Below are positions 9,328 through 16,164 of a stretch of DNA of 64,000 nucleotides, piece by piece (position 1 is the first letter of the stretch; the number at the start of each line of letters is the position of its first letter). The position numbers were made by a program, and so were the translations under genes. This DNA is from Anaerolineae bacterium (lineage in GTDB: Bacteria; Chloroflexota; Anaerolineae; Promineifilales; Promineifilaceae). The notes under the pieces were generated by a model that saw only the letters and a program-made list of their open reading frames with translations, was not told where the DNA came from and made no database searches. The DNA lies in assembly GCA_023384415.1 (NCBI GenBank), contig JAHDWJ010000011.1, positions 62,001 to 126,000 of the forward strand, given 5' to 3'.

Positions 9328-9765
9328 TTACCCCCTGATCTTTATGGCTCGCAGCAGCCAATCCCAAAAGAGTGACCAGAAGCCGCGCTGCTGCATCTCC
9401 TGGTAGGCCCGGCGCTGCTCTTCTTTGAGCCGTTTGGTAGAGGGGCTGGGGCCATTGGGGGAGGGGCGGGTGTCCCGAGGCAAGTCACGGGGCTGAATAA
9501 CCAGCACCGGATCACGCGGTGTGCCATACAGCCGGTATTGGGTATGTTCACAGCCTAGAATGGCACATTTCCCCCCTTTCTGCTCCCAACAAATTTTGTG
9601 GTAAAGGGTGCCACATTTGGCGCAAAGTACCGGCTGCAAAGCGGCTTCGGTGACATGATCCTCCACCGGGCCAGCACAAATAGGACAATGCAGGCTCAAC
9701 ATATTGGCCTCAGCAATGTCGTCTAATGAGATCTGAATAAATGGGGCTTCTATTTCGTCAGCCAT
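9328..9765 (-). CDS. Prokaryotic RING-type (treble-clef) zinc protein, candidate E3
   Basis: A 145-residue protein with a binuclear zinc module at residues 27-74. Ligand candidates are Cys27, Cys30, Cys48, Cys51, His56, Cys59, Cys67 and Cys72 (or His74), in the pattern CPIC-x17-CAKC-x4-HKIC-x7-C-x4-C. This resembles the prokaryotic RING families that comparative genomics places with E2, JAB and Ubl genes. A proline-rich linker (about 85-110) leads to a basic helix and an amphipathic, Trp-rich C-terminal tail (GFWSLFWDWLLRAIKIRG) that could bind membrane. It is the last gene of the minus-strand run Ubl-E2-JAB-JAB-RING, 54 bp after the soluble JAB gene. A ligase role is inferred from context and fold; it could also be a structural zinc adaptor. 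Confidence 0.75.
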   Translation of the reverse strand: MADEIEAPFIQISLDDIAEANMLSLHCPICAGPVEDHVTEAALQPVLCAKCGTLYHKICWEQKGGKCAILGCEHTQYRLYGTPRDPVLVIQPRDLPRDTRPSPNGPSPSTKRLKEEQRRAYQEMQQRGFWSLFWDWLLRAIKIRG

Positions 9766-9819
9766 ATTTTGTGTCGCTGATTTTTAACTTTACCGTATCA
9801 TACGCCAAAACAGGCGTCA

Positions 9820-10893
9820 TTACCATCCCTTATGGGCCCAATAAGGCCAGGGAAAATCATACCGGTCTACCCGGGTTTTGCCCCGATCCCAACAAAAGAA
9901 GCCGCTGGTACGGGCCACGGGATCCAGCACCAGCGCGACGTGCCACACCTGGGTGAAAAAATTTTGGTGGATAAATTGATCCATGCCGGAGAGAAAGATG
10001 CCGAAGCCGGGATGGGTATGGTACCACCCGACCATGACACCGCTCTCATCAGGATACATTTCGGCTAATTTGTCATTAAGATAGCGCCAGCTTTCTGGGG
10101 TGTAGGTAACGCTGGCCCCGTGCATCCGGGTATGTTTGGCGATGATAGTGTCGGTGATGTGAACGACGTAGCGGCCATCGGGCTGTTTTTCGGGGGGGGG
10201 GCCGATGAGGACGCCAGCCACTTCCCGCTCCAGGCTGGATAAGGCATGGGCCTGGGCATCGCGGAAGGCGGTCTCGTTGATCAGGATGTCGGTGGCCGCC
10301 CAGGTGGGGTGGTTAAGCGGCCGCCGCAGCCCGGCGATGCGGATTTTTGGCTTACCACTGGGCGCGGCCGCAGCCGGGGTTTCAACACTGCTCGCTTCCC
10401 GTTCGGCAAAGACCGGTTCCGCCTCAGCTACATGGATAGTCGGTTCATCAGAAGGCGCGGCCGCGTCTGGTTTTGCTTCCGTTGGGGTATCCGCAGCTGG
10501 GGTAGTCTCGTCGGCCGGGGGTGCCGCTTTTTCTGGTTGGGGTGCGGCCGCGTCTGTACTCTCACCTACCACGACCAGATAAGCTAACCCATCTTCAGCC
10601 GTCACCGGGGTGCTGTTTTCCCCTTCATTTAATAAAGCAATCACCAGGGATTGTTCCGTCTGTTCTGTCCATTCGGCCAGGCGGATATGGGCATAATCAG
10701 CAGTGACTGCTGCTTCAAGTTGATCGGCATAAGCGGCCAACTCGGCCAGGGTGCAATCACCCAGCCGCTTCTGACCGGCCGCTGTCTCAATTTTATCGGC
10801 TGGCCACAGCTTGATCGTCACCTGGGTTGGCGCGTTTTCTCCAGGGATGGTAAGGGTAAGCAGGGCGGTGAGATAGGGGGGAGATGTACTCAT
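9820..10893 (-). CDS. JAB/JAMM metallopeptidase with N-terminal extension
   Basis: A 357-residue protein. An N-terminal domain of about 110 residues of unknown fold is followed by an Ala/Pro/Glu-rich linker (about 115-185) and a C-terminal JAB domain (about 195-350). The JAMM zinc motif is complete: Glu224 in REVAGVLIG, then His292-x-His294-x7-Ser302-x2-Asp305 in YHTHPGFGIFLSGMD. JAB peptidases of this kind cleave ubiquitin-like tails or isopeptide links. No signal peptide or membrane segment is visible, so it is probably cytosolic. It lies between the membrane JAB gene and the RING gene and is probably co-transcribed. Whether it processes the Ubl at 12987-13253 or removes it from targets cannot be told from sequence. 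Confidence 0.88.
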   Translation of the reverse strand: MSTSPPYLTALLTLTIPGENAPTQVTIKLWPADKIETAAGQKRLGDCTLAELAAYADQLEAAVTADYAHIRLAEWTEQTEQSLVIALLNEGENSTPVTAEDGLAYLVVVGESTDAAAPQPEKAAPPADETTPAADTPTEAKPDAAAPSDEPTIHVAEAEPVFAEREASSVETPAAAAPSGKPKIRIAGLRRPLNHPTWAATDILINETAFRDAQAHALSSLEREVAGVLIGPPPEKQPDGRYVVHITDTIIAKHTRMHGASVTYTPESWRYLNDKLAEMYPDESGVMVGWYHTHPGFGIFLSGMDQFIHQNFFTQVWHVALVLDPVARTSGFFCWDRGKTRVDRYDFPWPYWAHKGW

Positions 10894-10916
10894 AATTTTG
10901 GGATGGTGCGTGATGT

Positions 10917-10967
10917 GTGATAAGTGATGCGTGATAGTTTATTCACCTATCACGCTTCACGTATCAC
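10917..10967. repeat. GTGATACGTGA-type imperfect palindrome between the two JAB genes
   Basis: A 21-bp imperfect dyad (10917-10937 with 10947-10967) made of iterated GTGATA/GTGATG words. The right arm includes the stop codon of the membrane JAB gene. A related GTGAGGCGTAATACGTGAGG palindrome is at 39310-39380. Confidence 0.65.
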
Positions 10968-12211
10968 TTGATGGTAAAGGTAATAGTACAGGGTTGGCCT
11001 ACAGGTTGGCCGTTTCTATCGGCCGCGCTGAGGTGAAGCTGGTAGCTGCCGGGCGGCAAAGTTGTGGTATCTACCTGCCCCAAAATTGCCAGGACGCGGC
11101 CGCGGCGGAACTGATTAACCACCCGCCAGCCATCTTCCTGGCTGGCCCGAAGGTAGACGGTGTATTGGCTGGCGGCCGCGTGGTTGGCCGTGCCTACCAG
11201 AGATACCTGGGTGTTGCTGGACAGTTCGCCGCCTGCCTGGGGAGCGATAAGGCGGAGTTGAGCATCCGGGCAGACGGCGGTGCCAGCTGTTTCTGCTTCT
11301 CTAAACGCTTGTTCAGACAGAGCCAGGGTAACCGCGGCCAACGCGGCCGCTTTGCGCTGCATAGGTAAAATCACCACCAGGAGCAGGCAGGCCATCAGCA
11401 AAATACTGCTCAGCCCAACACCCACCCCCACCGCCGGCGAAAATTGGGGCCACAAATTGTCTGGGGCGAAGAAGTTGGCCGGGGGTGGCTCATCGGCCAC
11501 ATCCTCAGCCATCGCTACCCCAGAAAGGGGGGCACGCGGCCGCACCCCCCGATACCGTCCGCTGCTATCCCAACTGCGATCCCGACCAATACGCCAGGCA
11601 TTTAAGCTGGTAGCCTGTTCCTCTACCCGCTCATAAAACCCTTCAATGGGGGAAATCGCCCGCTCCAGCCCATCCCGCATCTCCTGCTGCTCCCAGCCAA
11701 AGAAACATGCTTCTTGCCGCACCGGGTCTACCACCAGGCCAATGTGCCACAGCTCCCGAAAAGCTACCGTATGCACCACCACATCATCGGCGGAGTAAAA
11801 GACGCCTAAATCAGGGTGGGTATGGAACCAGCCGACGATGTTCAGGTGGGGGTAATGGCTCTCCCGGTCCCGGTTGATTTTAGCCCAGACATCGGCGGTG
11901 AAGGTGAAATGCACCGGCCCATGCTGCTCACTCACGGCGGGCAGCGCGGCCGCGACAGCTACCCACTGCTGCCCCTGCCGCCGGAACGCTTTGCCCAGCA
12001 GCACCCCGCCCAGCTCCCGGTACAAATCGGTGGCGCAATGCTGCTCAATTTGGGCCAGGGCTTCCTGGCTGACAATCACGCCAACCTGGTTGGGCTGCGG
12101 CCGCTCCCCATGCAGCACACAATTGGCCAAAAATTCACCGGCGGGGGGTGGGGGGGGAGTATTGGCGTGGGGGGAAGTGGTTGGTTCAGAGGATGTTGAT
12201 GCCGAGGTCAT
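10964..12211 (-). CDS. Transmembrane JAB/JAMM peptidase with extracytoplasmic beta domain
   Basis: A 415-residue protein with a JAB domain at about residues 40-185. The JAMM motif is intact: Glu66 in RELGGVLLG, then His130-x-His132-x7-Ser140-x2-Asp143 in FHTHPDLGVFYSADD. Next come a linker, one strong membrane helix (about 263-285), a helical stalk and a C-terminal beta-rich domain of about 100 residues ending TITFTIK. With the JAB domain cytosolic, the C-terminal domain lies outside the cell, an unusual receptor-like layout for a deubiquitinase relative. Its ATG at 12211 overlaps the E2 stop by 26 bp, so translation is coupled to E2. Peptidase activity is likely; sensing by the outer domain is inference. 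Confidence 0.88.
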   Translation of the reverse strand: MTSASTSSEPTTSPHANTPPPPPAGEFLANCVLHGERPQPNQVGVIVSQEALAQIEQHCATDLYRELGGVLLGKAFRRQGQQWVAVAAALPAVSEQHGPVHFTFTADVWAKINRDRESHYPHLNIVGWFHTHPDLGVFYSADDVVVHTVAFRELWHIGLVVDPVRQEACFFGWEQQEMRDGLERAISPIEGFYERVEEQATSLNAWRIGRDRSWDSSGRYRGVRPRAPLSGVAMAEDVADEPPPANFFAPDNLWPQFSPAVGVGVGLSSILLMACLLLVVILPMQRKAAALAAVTLALSEQAFREAETAGTAVCPDAQLRLIAPQAGGELSSNTQVSLVGTANHAAASQYTVYLRASQEDGWRVVNQFRRGRVLAILGQVDTTTLPPGSYQLHLSAADRNGQPVGQPCTITFTIK

Positions 12212-12719
12212 CTGGCTCCTCAGTTGCCCCTAGCACAATCTGGTCTAACAGCGAAGCCCCTTTAAGGCTGCGATTGTCAACGGGGAAGAGGTGTTTGTGG
12301 CGTAAGGCCCAGGCGGCCGCTTTAGAATTCATCGGGTCTTTGGGTCCCAAGTTTTTATACTGCACCATTTCCCCCAACGTCAGGAGCAGCTCATCCAGCG
12401 TCTTGGCCGGCCACCAGGCGCCGATGCAGACCGCTCCGGTGATATGAATGTTGGGATGGAAAATGGGGGTCAGCCATTTCATTTGTGGCTGTTTCAGCGG
12501 GTATTCGGCGTGTAAATAAAGATTAACCTCGTGAACCTCACGATACACCGGTTTATCCCCATTCAACGATTCCACACCCCGGCAGGTAAAGCGGATATGA
12601 TACCTTTCTGGCGGATCCCCATCAGTCGCCAAAATATGGATCAACTCACTTCGCTCAACCAATTCACGCACCCGCTTATACTCATTGCGTAAGCGGCGTT
12701 CACGAATATCAAAACTCAT
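12186..12719 (-). CDS. Ubiquitin-conjugating enzyme E2-like protein
   Basis: A 177-residue UBC-fold protein. The E2 hallmarks are present in order: YPLKQPQMKWLTPIFHPN (the P-x-x-P-flap and HPN triad His88-Pro89-Asn90), catalytic Cys98 in TGAVCIG, and a following W-x(5)-L helix (WWPAKTLDELLLTLGEM). The ATG at 12719 is chosen because GAGGG lies 7 bp upstream; a Met 25 codons earlier would add a non-conserved hydrophobic stretch. The gene overlaps the membrane JAB gene by 26 bp. It would accept an activated Ubl as a thioester. No E1-like adenylating enzyme is in the window, so the donor must be encoded elsewhere or the system works differently. Confidence 0.9.
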   Translation of the reverse strand: MSFDIRERRLRNEYKRVRELVERSELIHILATDGDPPERYHIRFTCRGVESLNGDKPVYREVHEVNLYLHAEYPLKQPQMKWLTPIFHPNIHITGAVCIGAWWPAKTLDELLLTLGEMVQYKNLGPKDPMNSKAAAWALRHKHLFPVDNRSLKGASLLDQIVLGATEEPDDLGINIL

Positions 12720-12786
12720 TAGTAAACCCTCAATAAGCAGGCTCACAGGCAACCTGATACTACCTTGCAAGGCGATTTCTTGTACA

Positions 12787-12871
12787 GAAAACAAGAACTA
12801 ATCCACAGATGACCCAGATTTTCACAGATAAAAAATCTGGGTTCATCTGTGGCATCTGTGGATAAATCTTT
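12787..12871. repeat. Dispersed ~85-bp palindromic element, copy 1 (CACAGATGACMCAGATT)
   Basis: An element of about 85 bp containing an imperfect 20-bp hairpin (CACAGATGACCCAGATTTT pairing with AAAATCTGGGTTCATCTGTG). It is nearly identical, in the same orientation, to a copy at 19444-19529; a more diverged nested relative is at 63285-63364. It lies between the E2 and Ubl genes. Confidence 0.85.
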
Positions 12872-12986
12872 TCTGGGTTGTCCAGATTAGGTGTTTAGAC
12901 AAAGACGCAAGATTCAAGCGACTCTGTGTCCTGTAATCACTGTTGACCACAGGCTTACTCCTCAGTCCTCACTCCTCATCACTTCC

Positions 12987-13253
12987 TTAACCCGCTGTGA
13001 CTTCTGGGAAAAGGCTCAAAATATCATCTTCCTTCACCCCGGCATCTTGTAACGAATCATCATCGGCCAGCCGTTTGCCAGAGGTGCGATGATCAAGCCG
13101 GTAGGTGATGGGGTTGGCCCCCTGGTTGGTGGGCAGCCCCATCTTTGTTACCAGGGCCGGGATGAGGCGGCGCATAGGCACATCGGCGGGGAGTTCGACC
13201 GGGGTCTTTTTGGAGCCGGTTGGGTCATAAATGATTACTTTGATGCTTGCCAT
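12987..13253 (-). CDS. Ubiquitin-like protein (EsaB/YukD-type beta-grasp)
   Basis: An 88-residue protein with beta-grasp features. It has an N-terminal hairpin (IKVIIYDPTGSKKTPVELP), a helix (MRRLIPALVTKMGLP) and later strands (ITYRLDHRTSGKRLADDDSL, then EDDILSLFPEV), ending in Thr-Ala-Gly. YukD/EsaB proteins are ubiquitin folds best known from type VII secretion, but related forms occur beside E2 and JAB genes in Chloroflexota. The neighbouring E2, two JAB peptidases and RING protein suggest a conjugated modifier, with the C-terminal Gly available for activation. A strong GGAGGT ribosome-binding site lies 11 bp before the ATG. It is the first gene of the minus-strand run and is divergent from the CHAT genes. 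No ESX/T7SS genes are present. Confidence 0.85.
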   Translation of the reverse strand: MASIKVIIYDPTGSKKTPVELPADVPMRRLIPALVTKMGLPTNQGANPITYRLDHRTSGKRLADDDSLQDAGVKEDDILSLFPEVTAG

Positions 13254-13285
13254 TGTTTTGTTATACCTCCAAATTGGTAGTTGTG

Positions 13286-13312
13286 ACTCTTAGGATAGAA
13301 TACCTTAAGAGT
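13286..13312. promoter_or_regulatory. Inverted repeat upstream of the Ubl gene, candidate operator
   Basis: An imperfect inverted repeat, ACTCTTAGG...CCTTAAGAGT, lies 33-59 bp upstream of the Ubl start codon. Its position suits an operator or a leader hairpin. A TATAAT on the minus strand near 13350 could be the -10 box, but no clear -35 partner is visible. Confidence 0.4.
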
Positions 13313-13895
13313 GGTTTGTTGGCTATGATACACCTTTAATACGAAGGGTGATATTATAAGTTGCAACCAGGGTAAGTTTGCGCGTTGGCGCGTTGGTGAG
13401 GGGTGTTTCCTTTCCATTTAAAGGGAGAACGCGGATTTACGGGATTTACGGATTGTTCTGGGCCAAATAAATCCGCTAATCCTACGCATCCGTGTTCTTA
13501 ACCAACCGTCCCAACCCAGTTGAAACACACCCTTTACCAAATCGCCCTACAAGATGTTAAGCCCAGGCTGCCGATTTTTTTGAACCACTTGAGAATTGCT
13601 GATAAGTTCACATATTTTTGCCCAATATCTTAACCGGTTTAGAATAGGTCCTCTGGGGGTTGTATTTCCAGGTTTGTTCTTACTACAAATAGTTTCGCTT
13701 TGCACAAACCCTGACCATCTTTTGGGGAGTGGTTCAACTATTTTGTTAATTCGTCCGGCCAGGCCGAGCCGATCTTGGGTCGTGCCAGCTAATAGCCTGG
13801 TTAGAGCTTGCCTGGGACTCTATCGGTAATTGGGTATAGGGGGTGCCACCCCCAGGTTGTTAAAGGTAGCGGTGTGGCTTTGCGGAGGTGCTGGC
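13313..13895. other. 583-bp divergent intergenic region between Ubl and CHAT-FGE genes
   Basis: This region must hold the promoters for both the Ubl run (minus) and the CHAT run (plus). It contains one palindromic element of the ACGGATTTACGG family (13425-13498; arms resemble those at 28191-28333), then about 390 bp of lower-GC unique sequence. I see no convincing gene; a hydrophobic 77-codon frame at 13596-13829 has no ribosome-binding site or recognisable family. Confidence 0.6.
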
Positions 13896-16001
13896 GTGCA
13901 GTACGAAGATTTTGAAATTAGTCTGGAAATGATTGAGGGGAACAGTTACCGGGTGGCGGTGCTGCGCTCTCCGGCCGGCGAGGCTCAGGAGACGGTTGTT
14001 TTTCCCTTTGACACGATAGCCTTGCAGCTTCACCTGACCCAGATAGAAAACGCCCTGCTTAAATCGGGGGGGGGGCGGCGCCGCACCCCTTCACCCAACG
14101 AGCAAGCGGTGCTGAACTTTGGCAAAGCCCTCTTTGATTTTCTTATGCACGGGGAAGTGGGCCGCCGGTATGAGGTCAGTTATGACCGCTGCCAGCAGGC
14201 GGGCAAAGGGCTGCGGCTGAAGCTGCGGATTCAGGATGCCCACCTGGCCGCTTTACCCTGGGAATTTTTGTATGATCAGCGGTTTGATCATTATTTGGCC
14301 CTCTCCCAACGCACCCCTTTATTGCGTTACCTTGAGCTGCCCCGGCCGCTGCGGCCGCTGCTGGTAAAACCACCCCTACGCATTTTAGCCATGGTGGCCA
14401 ACCCAACCAACCTGACTCCCTTAAATGTGGCCGTAGAAAAACAGCGCATTGAGCAGGCCCTGGCCGGGTTGCAGGCCGATGGCCTGGTTGAACTGACCTG
14501 GCTGGCGGGCCAAAGCTGGCGTGATGTCCAACGGGCCATGCGCCAGGGACCCTGGCATATTTTCCACTTTATTGGCCACGGCAGCTTTGACAAATTGCAA
14601 GATGAAGGTTACCTCATCTTTGCTGACCACAAAGGAGAAGCCCAACGGATGAGTGCCACCAGCCTGGCTCGCCTGCTGGGGGATCATGATGCGCTGCGGG
14701 TGGTTTTGCTCAATGCTTGTGAAGGGGGGCAGGGGGGAGAAAATATTTTCTCCAGCACCGCTGCTACCCTGGTTCGGTCAGGCATACCCTGTGTCTTGGC
14801 CATGCAATATGCCGTCACGGATGCGGCCGCTATTGAGTTTTCGCGCACCTTTTATGAAGCTCTGGCCGATGGCTTGCCCACCGATACAGCCATCAGTGAT
14901 GCCCGTAAAAGCATCATTTTTAACCAGCCCGACTCGTTAGAGTGGGGGACTCCGGTGATTTTCACCCATTCCCCGGATGGGGCTTTATTTACCCTGGCCC
15001 CGGCAGCCCCATCCCCTGTCCCCTCTGAACCTGCCCCGGCAAAGCCTGAACACCCCCCGGTGGCCCGAACGCCCCGCCTGAAGCTGCCCTGGCGGCTGAA
15101 TGCCCGGGGTCTGCCCCTCATTGAATCCTGGGAGCAGCTGCACCAGGTAGAGGAGCTGCCAGCGCGAATTGTCTGGGTCAAAGACCAGAAAGAGATGGCC
15201 TTGATTCCGGCCGGCCCATTTATCATGGGCACCTCTGAGGTTGAGGCCCGGAAATTAGAAGGCTGGCTGAAACTAGATTATTTATTAGCGGAAACGCCGC
15301 AGCGGCAGATAACCCTGGCTGATTATTATCTGGATGTGACCCCCGTGACCCATGCCGAGTATGCCCGCTTTATTGCGGCCAACCCTGACCACCCCCTGCC
15401 CACAGGGACATACCCTCTGTCCCTGCCTCACGTTTGGGATGCAAAGCGGCGGCAGCCGCCGGATGGGGTGCGCCACCATCCGGTAGTGCTGGTTACCTGG
15501 CATCAGGCTGTGGCCTATGCCCGTTGGGCTGGTAAGGGGCTGCCCTCTGAGGAGCAGTGGGAAAAAGGGGCACGGGGACCTGATGGTCGCCTTTATCCCT
15601 GGGGCAGTGACTGGGATTGGCGCCGGTGTAACAGTGCCGAAAGACACCACGGGGGCGATTTTAACAAGGTTCAAGAATGGTGGGATTGGTGGAACCCCAT
15701 CAACGATGCGAAGGAGACCCCAGGGGTTTTCACGACAGCGGTTGGGGCGTATCCAGCGGGGGCTTCCCCTTATGGCTTGTTAGATATGGGCGGCAATGTG
15801 TGGGAATGGTGTGATGCCTGGTTTGATGCTTATCCTGGATCGGCAGCCTCGCATGGGGATTTTGGCCGGAAAATGCGGGTGGTGCGGGGCGGCTCGTGGT
15901 ACAACCTTCGTAACTGCGTGCGCTGCGCCTACCGCAGCAGGTACACCCCCGACAATGGGGGCAGCAATGTCGGCTTCCGTTGCGCGAGCACTGCTTTCTG
16001 A
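13896..16001 (+). CDS. CHAT-domain caspase-like protease fused to FGE-sulfatase/C-type-lectin domain
   Basis: A 701-residue fusion. The GTG at 13896 is chosen because GGAGGTG lies 5-6 bp upstream and the resulting N-terminus (QYEDFEISLEM) aligns with the paralogue at 16844. A conserved N-terminal beta region leads to a CHAT domain (about 110-370) with the catalytic dyad intact: His228 in HFIGHGSF and Cys275 in LLNACEGGQ. A Pro-rich linker (about 370-395) precedes a formylglycine-generating-enzyme-like domain (about 434-701, IPAGPFIMGTSEVEA, LPSEEQWEKGARG, DMGGNVWEW, VVRGGSW, NVGFR). CHAT-FGE fusions belong to NTP-dependent conflict and signalling systems, and the FGE-like fold can act as a ligand-binding lectin. 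The C-terminus looks like a diversity-generating retroelement target. Confidence 0.93.
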   Translation: MQYEDFEISLEMIEGNSYRVAVLRSPAGEAQETVVFPFDTIALQLHLTQIENALLKSGGGRRRTPSPNEQAVLNFGKALFDFLMHGEVGRRYEVSYDRCQQAGKGLRLKLRIQDAHLAALPWEFLYDQRFDHYLALSQRTPLLRYLELPRPLRPLLVKPPLRILAMVANPTNLTPLNVAVEKQRIEQALAGLQADGLVELTWLAGQSWRDVQRAMRQGPWHIFHFIGHGSFDKLQDEGYLIFADHKGEAQRMSATSLARLLGDHDALRVVLLNACEGGQGGENIFSSTAATLVRSGIPCVLAMQYAVTDAAAIEFSRTFYEALADGLPTDTAISDARKSIIFNQPDSLEWGTPVIFTHSPDGALFTLAPAAPSPVPSEPAPAKPEHPPVARTPRLKLPWRLNARGLPLIESWEQLHQVEELPARIVWVKDQKEMALIPAGPFIMGTSEVEARKLEGWLKLDYLLAETPQRQITLADYYLDVTPVTHAEYARFIAANPDHPLPTGTYPLSLPHVWDAKRRQPPDGVRHHPVVLVTWHQAVAYARWAGKGLPSEEQWEKGARGPDGRLYPWGSDWDWRRCNSAERHHGGDFNKVQEWWDWWNPINDAKETPGVFTTAVGAYPAGASPYGLLDMGGNVWEWCDAWFDAYPGSAASHGDFGRKMRVVRGGSWYNLRNCVRCAYRSRYTPDNGGSNVGFRCASTAF
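15880..16001 (+). other. Candidate DGR variable region (VR) at the 3' end of the CHAT-FGE gene
   Basis: The last 40 or so codons encode the RGGSW...R.A.R....P.....GFR pattern of the C-type-lectin fold that diversity-generating retroelements mutate. Codons at exposed positions are TAC, AAC, AGC, AGG, GAC, AAT and GGC, which are AAC or single or double A-substitution products of AAC. Conserved codons between them (TGG, CGC, GGC TTC CGT) are stable. GC-rich hairpins follow at 16047-16092. No template repeat or reverse transcriptase is in the window, so activity cannot be shown here. Confidence 0.5.
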
Positions 16002-16046
16002 TCTTCTGGTTTCTGGAATGCTGTATTCTGCTTTTGCTGTTTTTCT

Positions 16047-16092
16047 GCGGGGGGTTTGGGGGTTTCCCCCCAACAGCTCCCCGCGAAGCGGG
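16047..16092 (+). other. GC-rich hairpins downstream of the CHAT-FGE gene (DGR-type or terminator)
   Basis: G6 (16049-16054) can pair with C6 (16066-16071) around an 11-base loop, and CCCGC-GAA-GCGGG follows at 16080-16092. A T-run at about 16097-16105 could make the second hairpin a terminator. GC-rich hairpins just after a variable region also mark the initiation side of DGR target genes. Confidence 0.5.
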
Positions 16093-16164
16093 TCAAATTT
16101 TTTTTAGGAACGCGGATGGGCAGGATTGGCGGATAATTGTCCGCAATTCTTAAGTTATCCTAAA

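Noticed and set aside
12719..12794. 25-residue hydrophobic N-terminal extension of the E2 as a signal or membrane anchor
   Set aside because: The internal Met at 12719 has a better ribosome-binding site (GAGGG) and begins the conserved UBC helix; an E2 outside the cytosol is implausible.
12987..13253. Type VII (ESX) secretion locus, because of the YukD/EsaB-like protein
   Set aside because: No EccC/EssC ATPase, WXG100 substrate or other ESX gene is present; E2, JAB and RING genes explain the context better.
13596..13829. 77-codon hydrophobic frame upstream of the CHAT-FGE gene
   Set aside because: No ribosome-binding site, no recognisable family, and composition unlike neighbouring genes; it ends directly before the CHAT reading frame.
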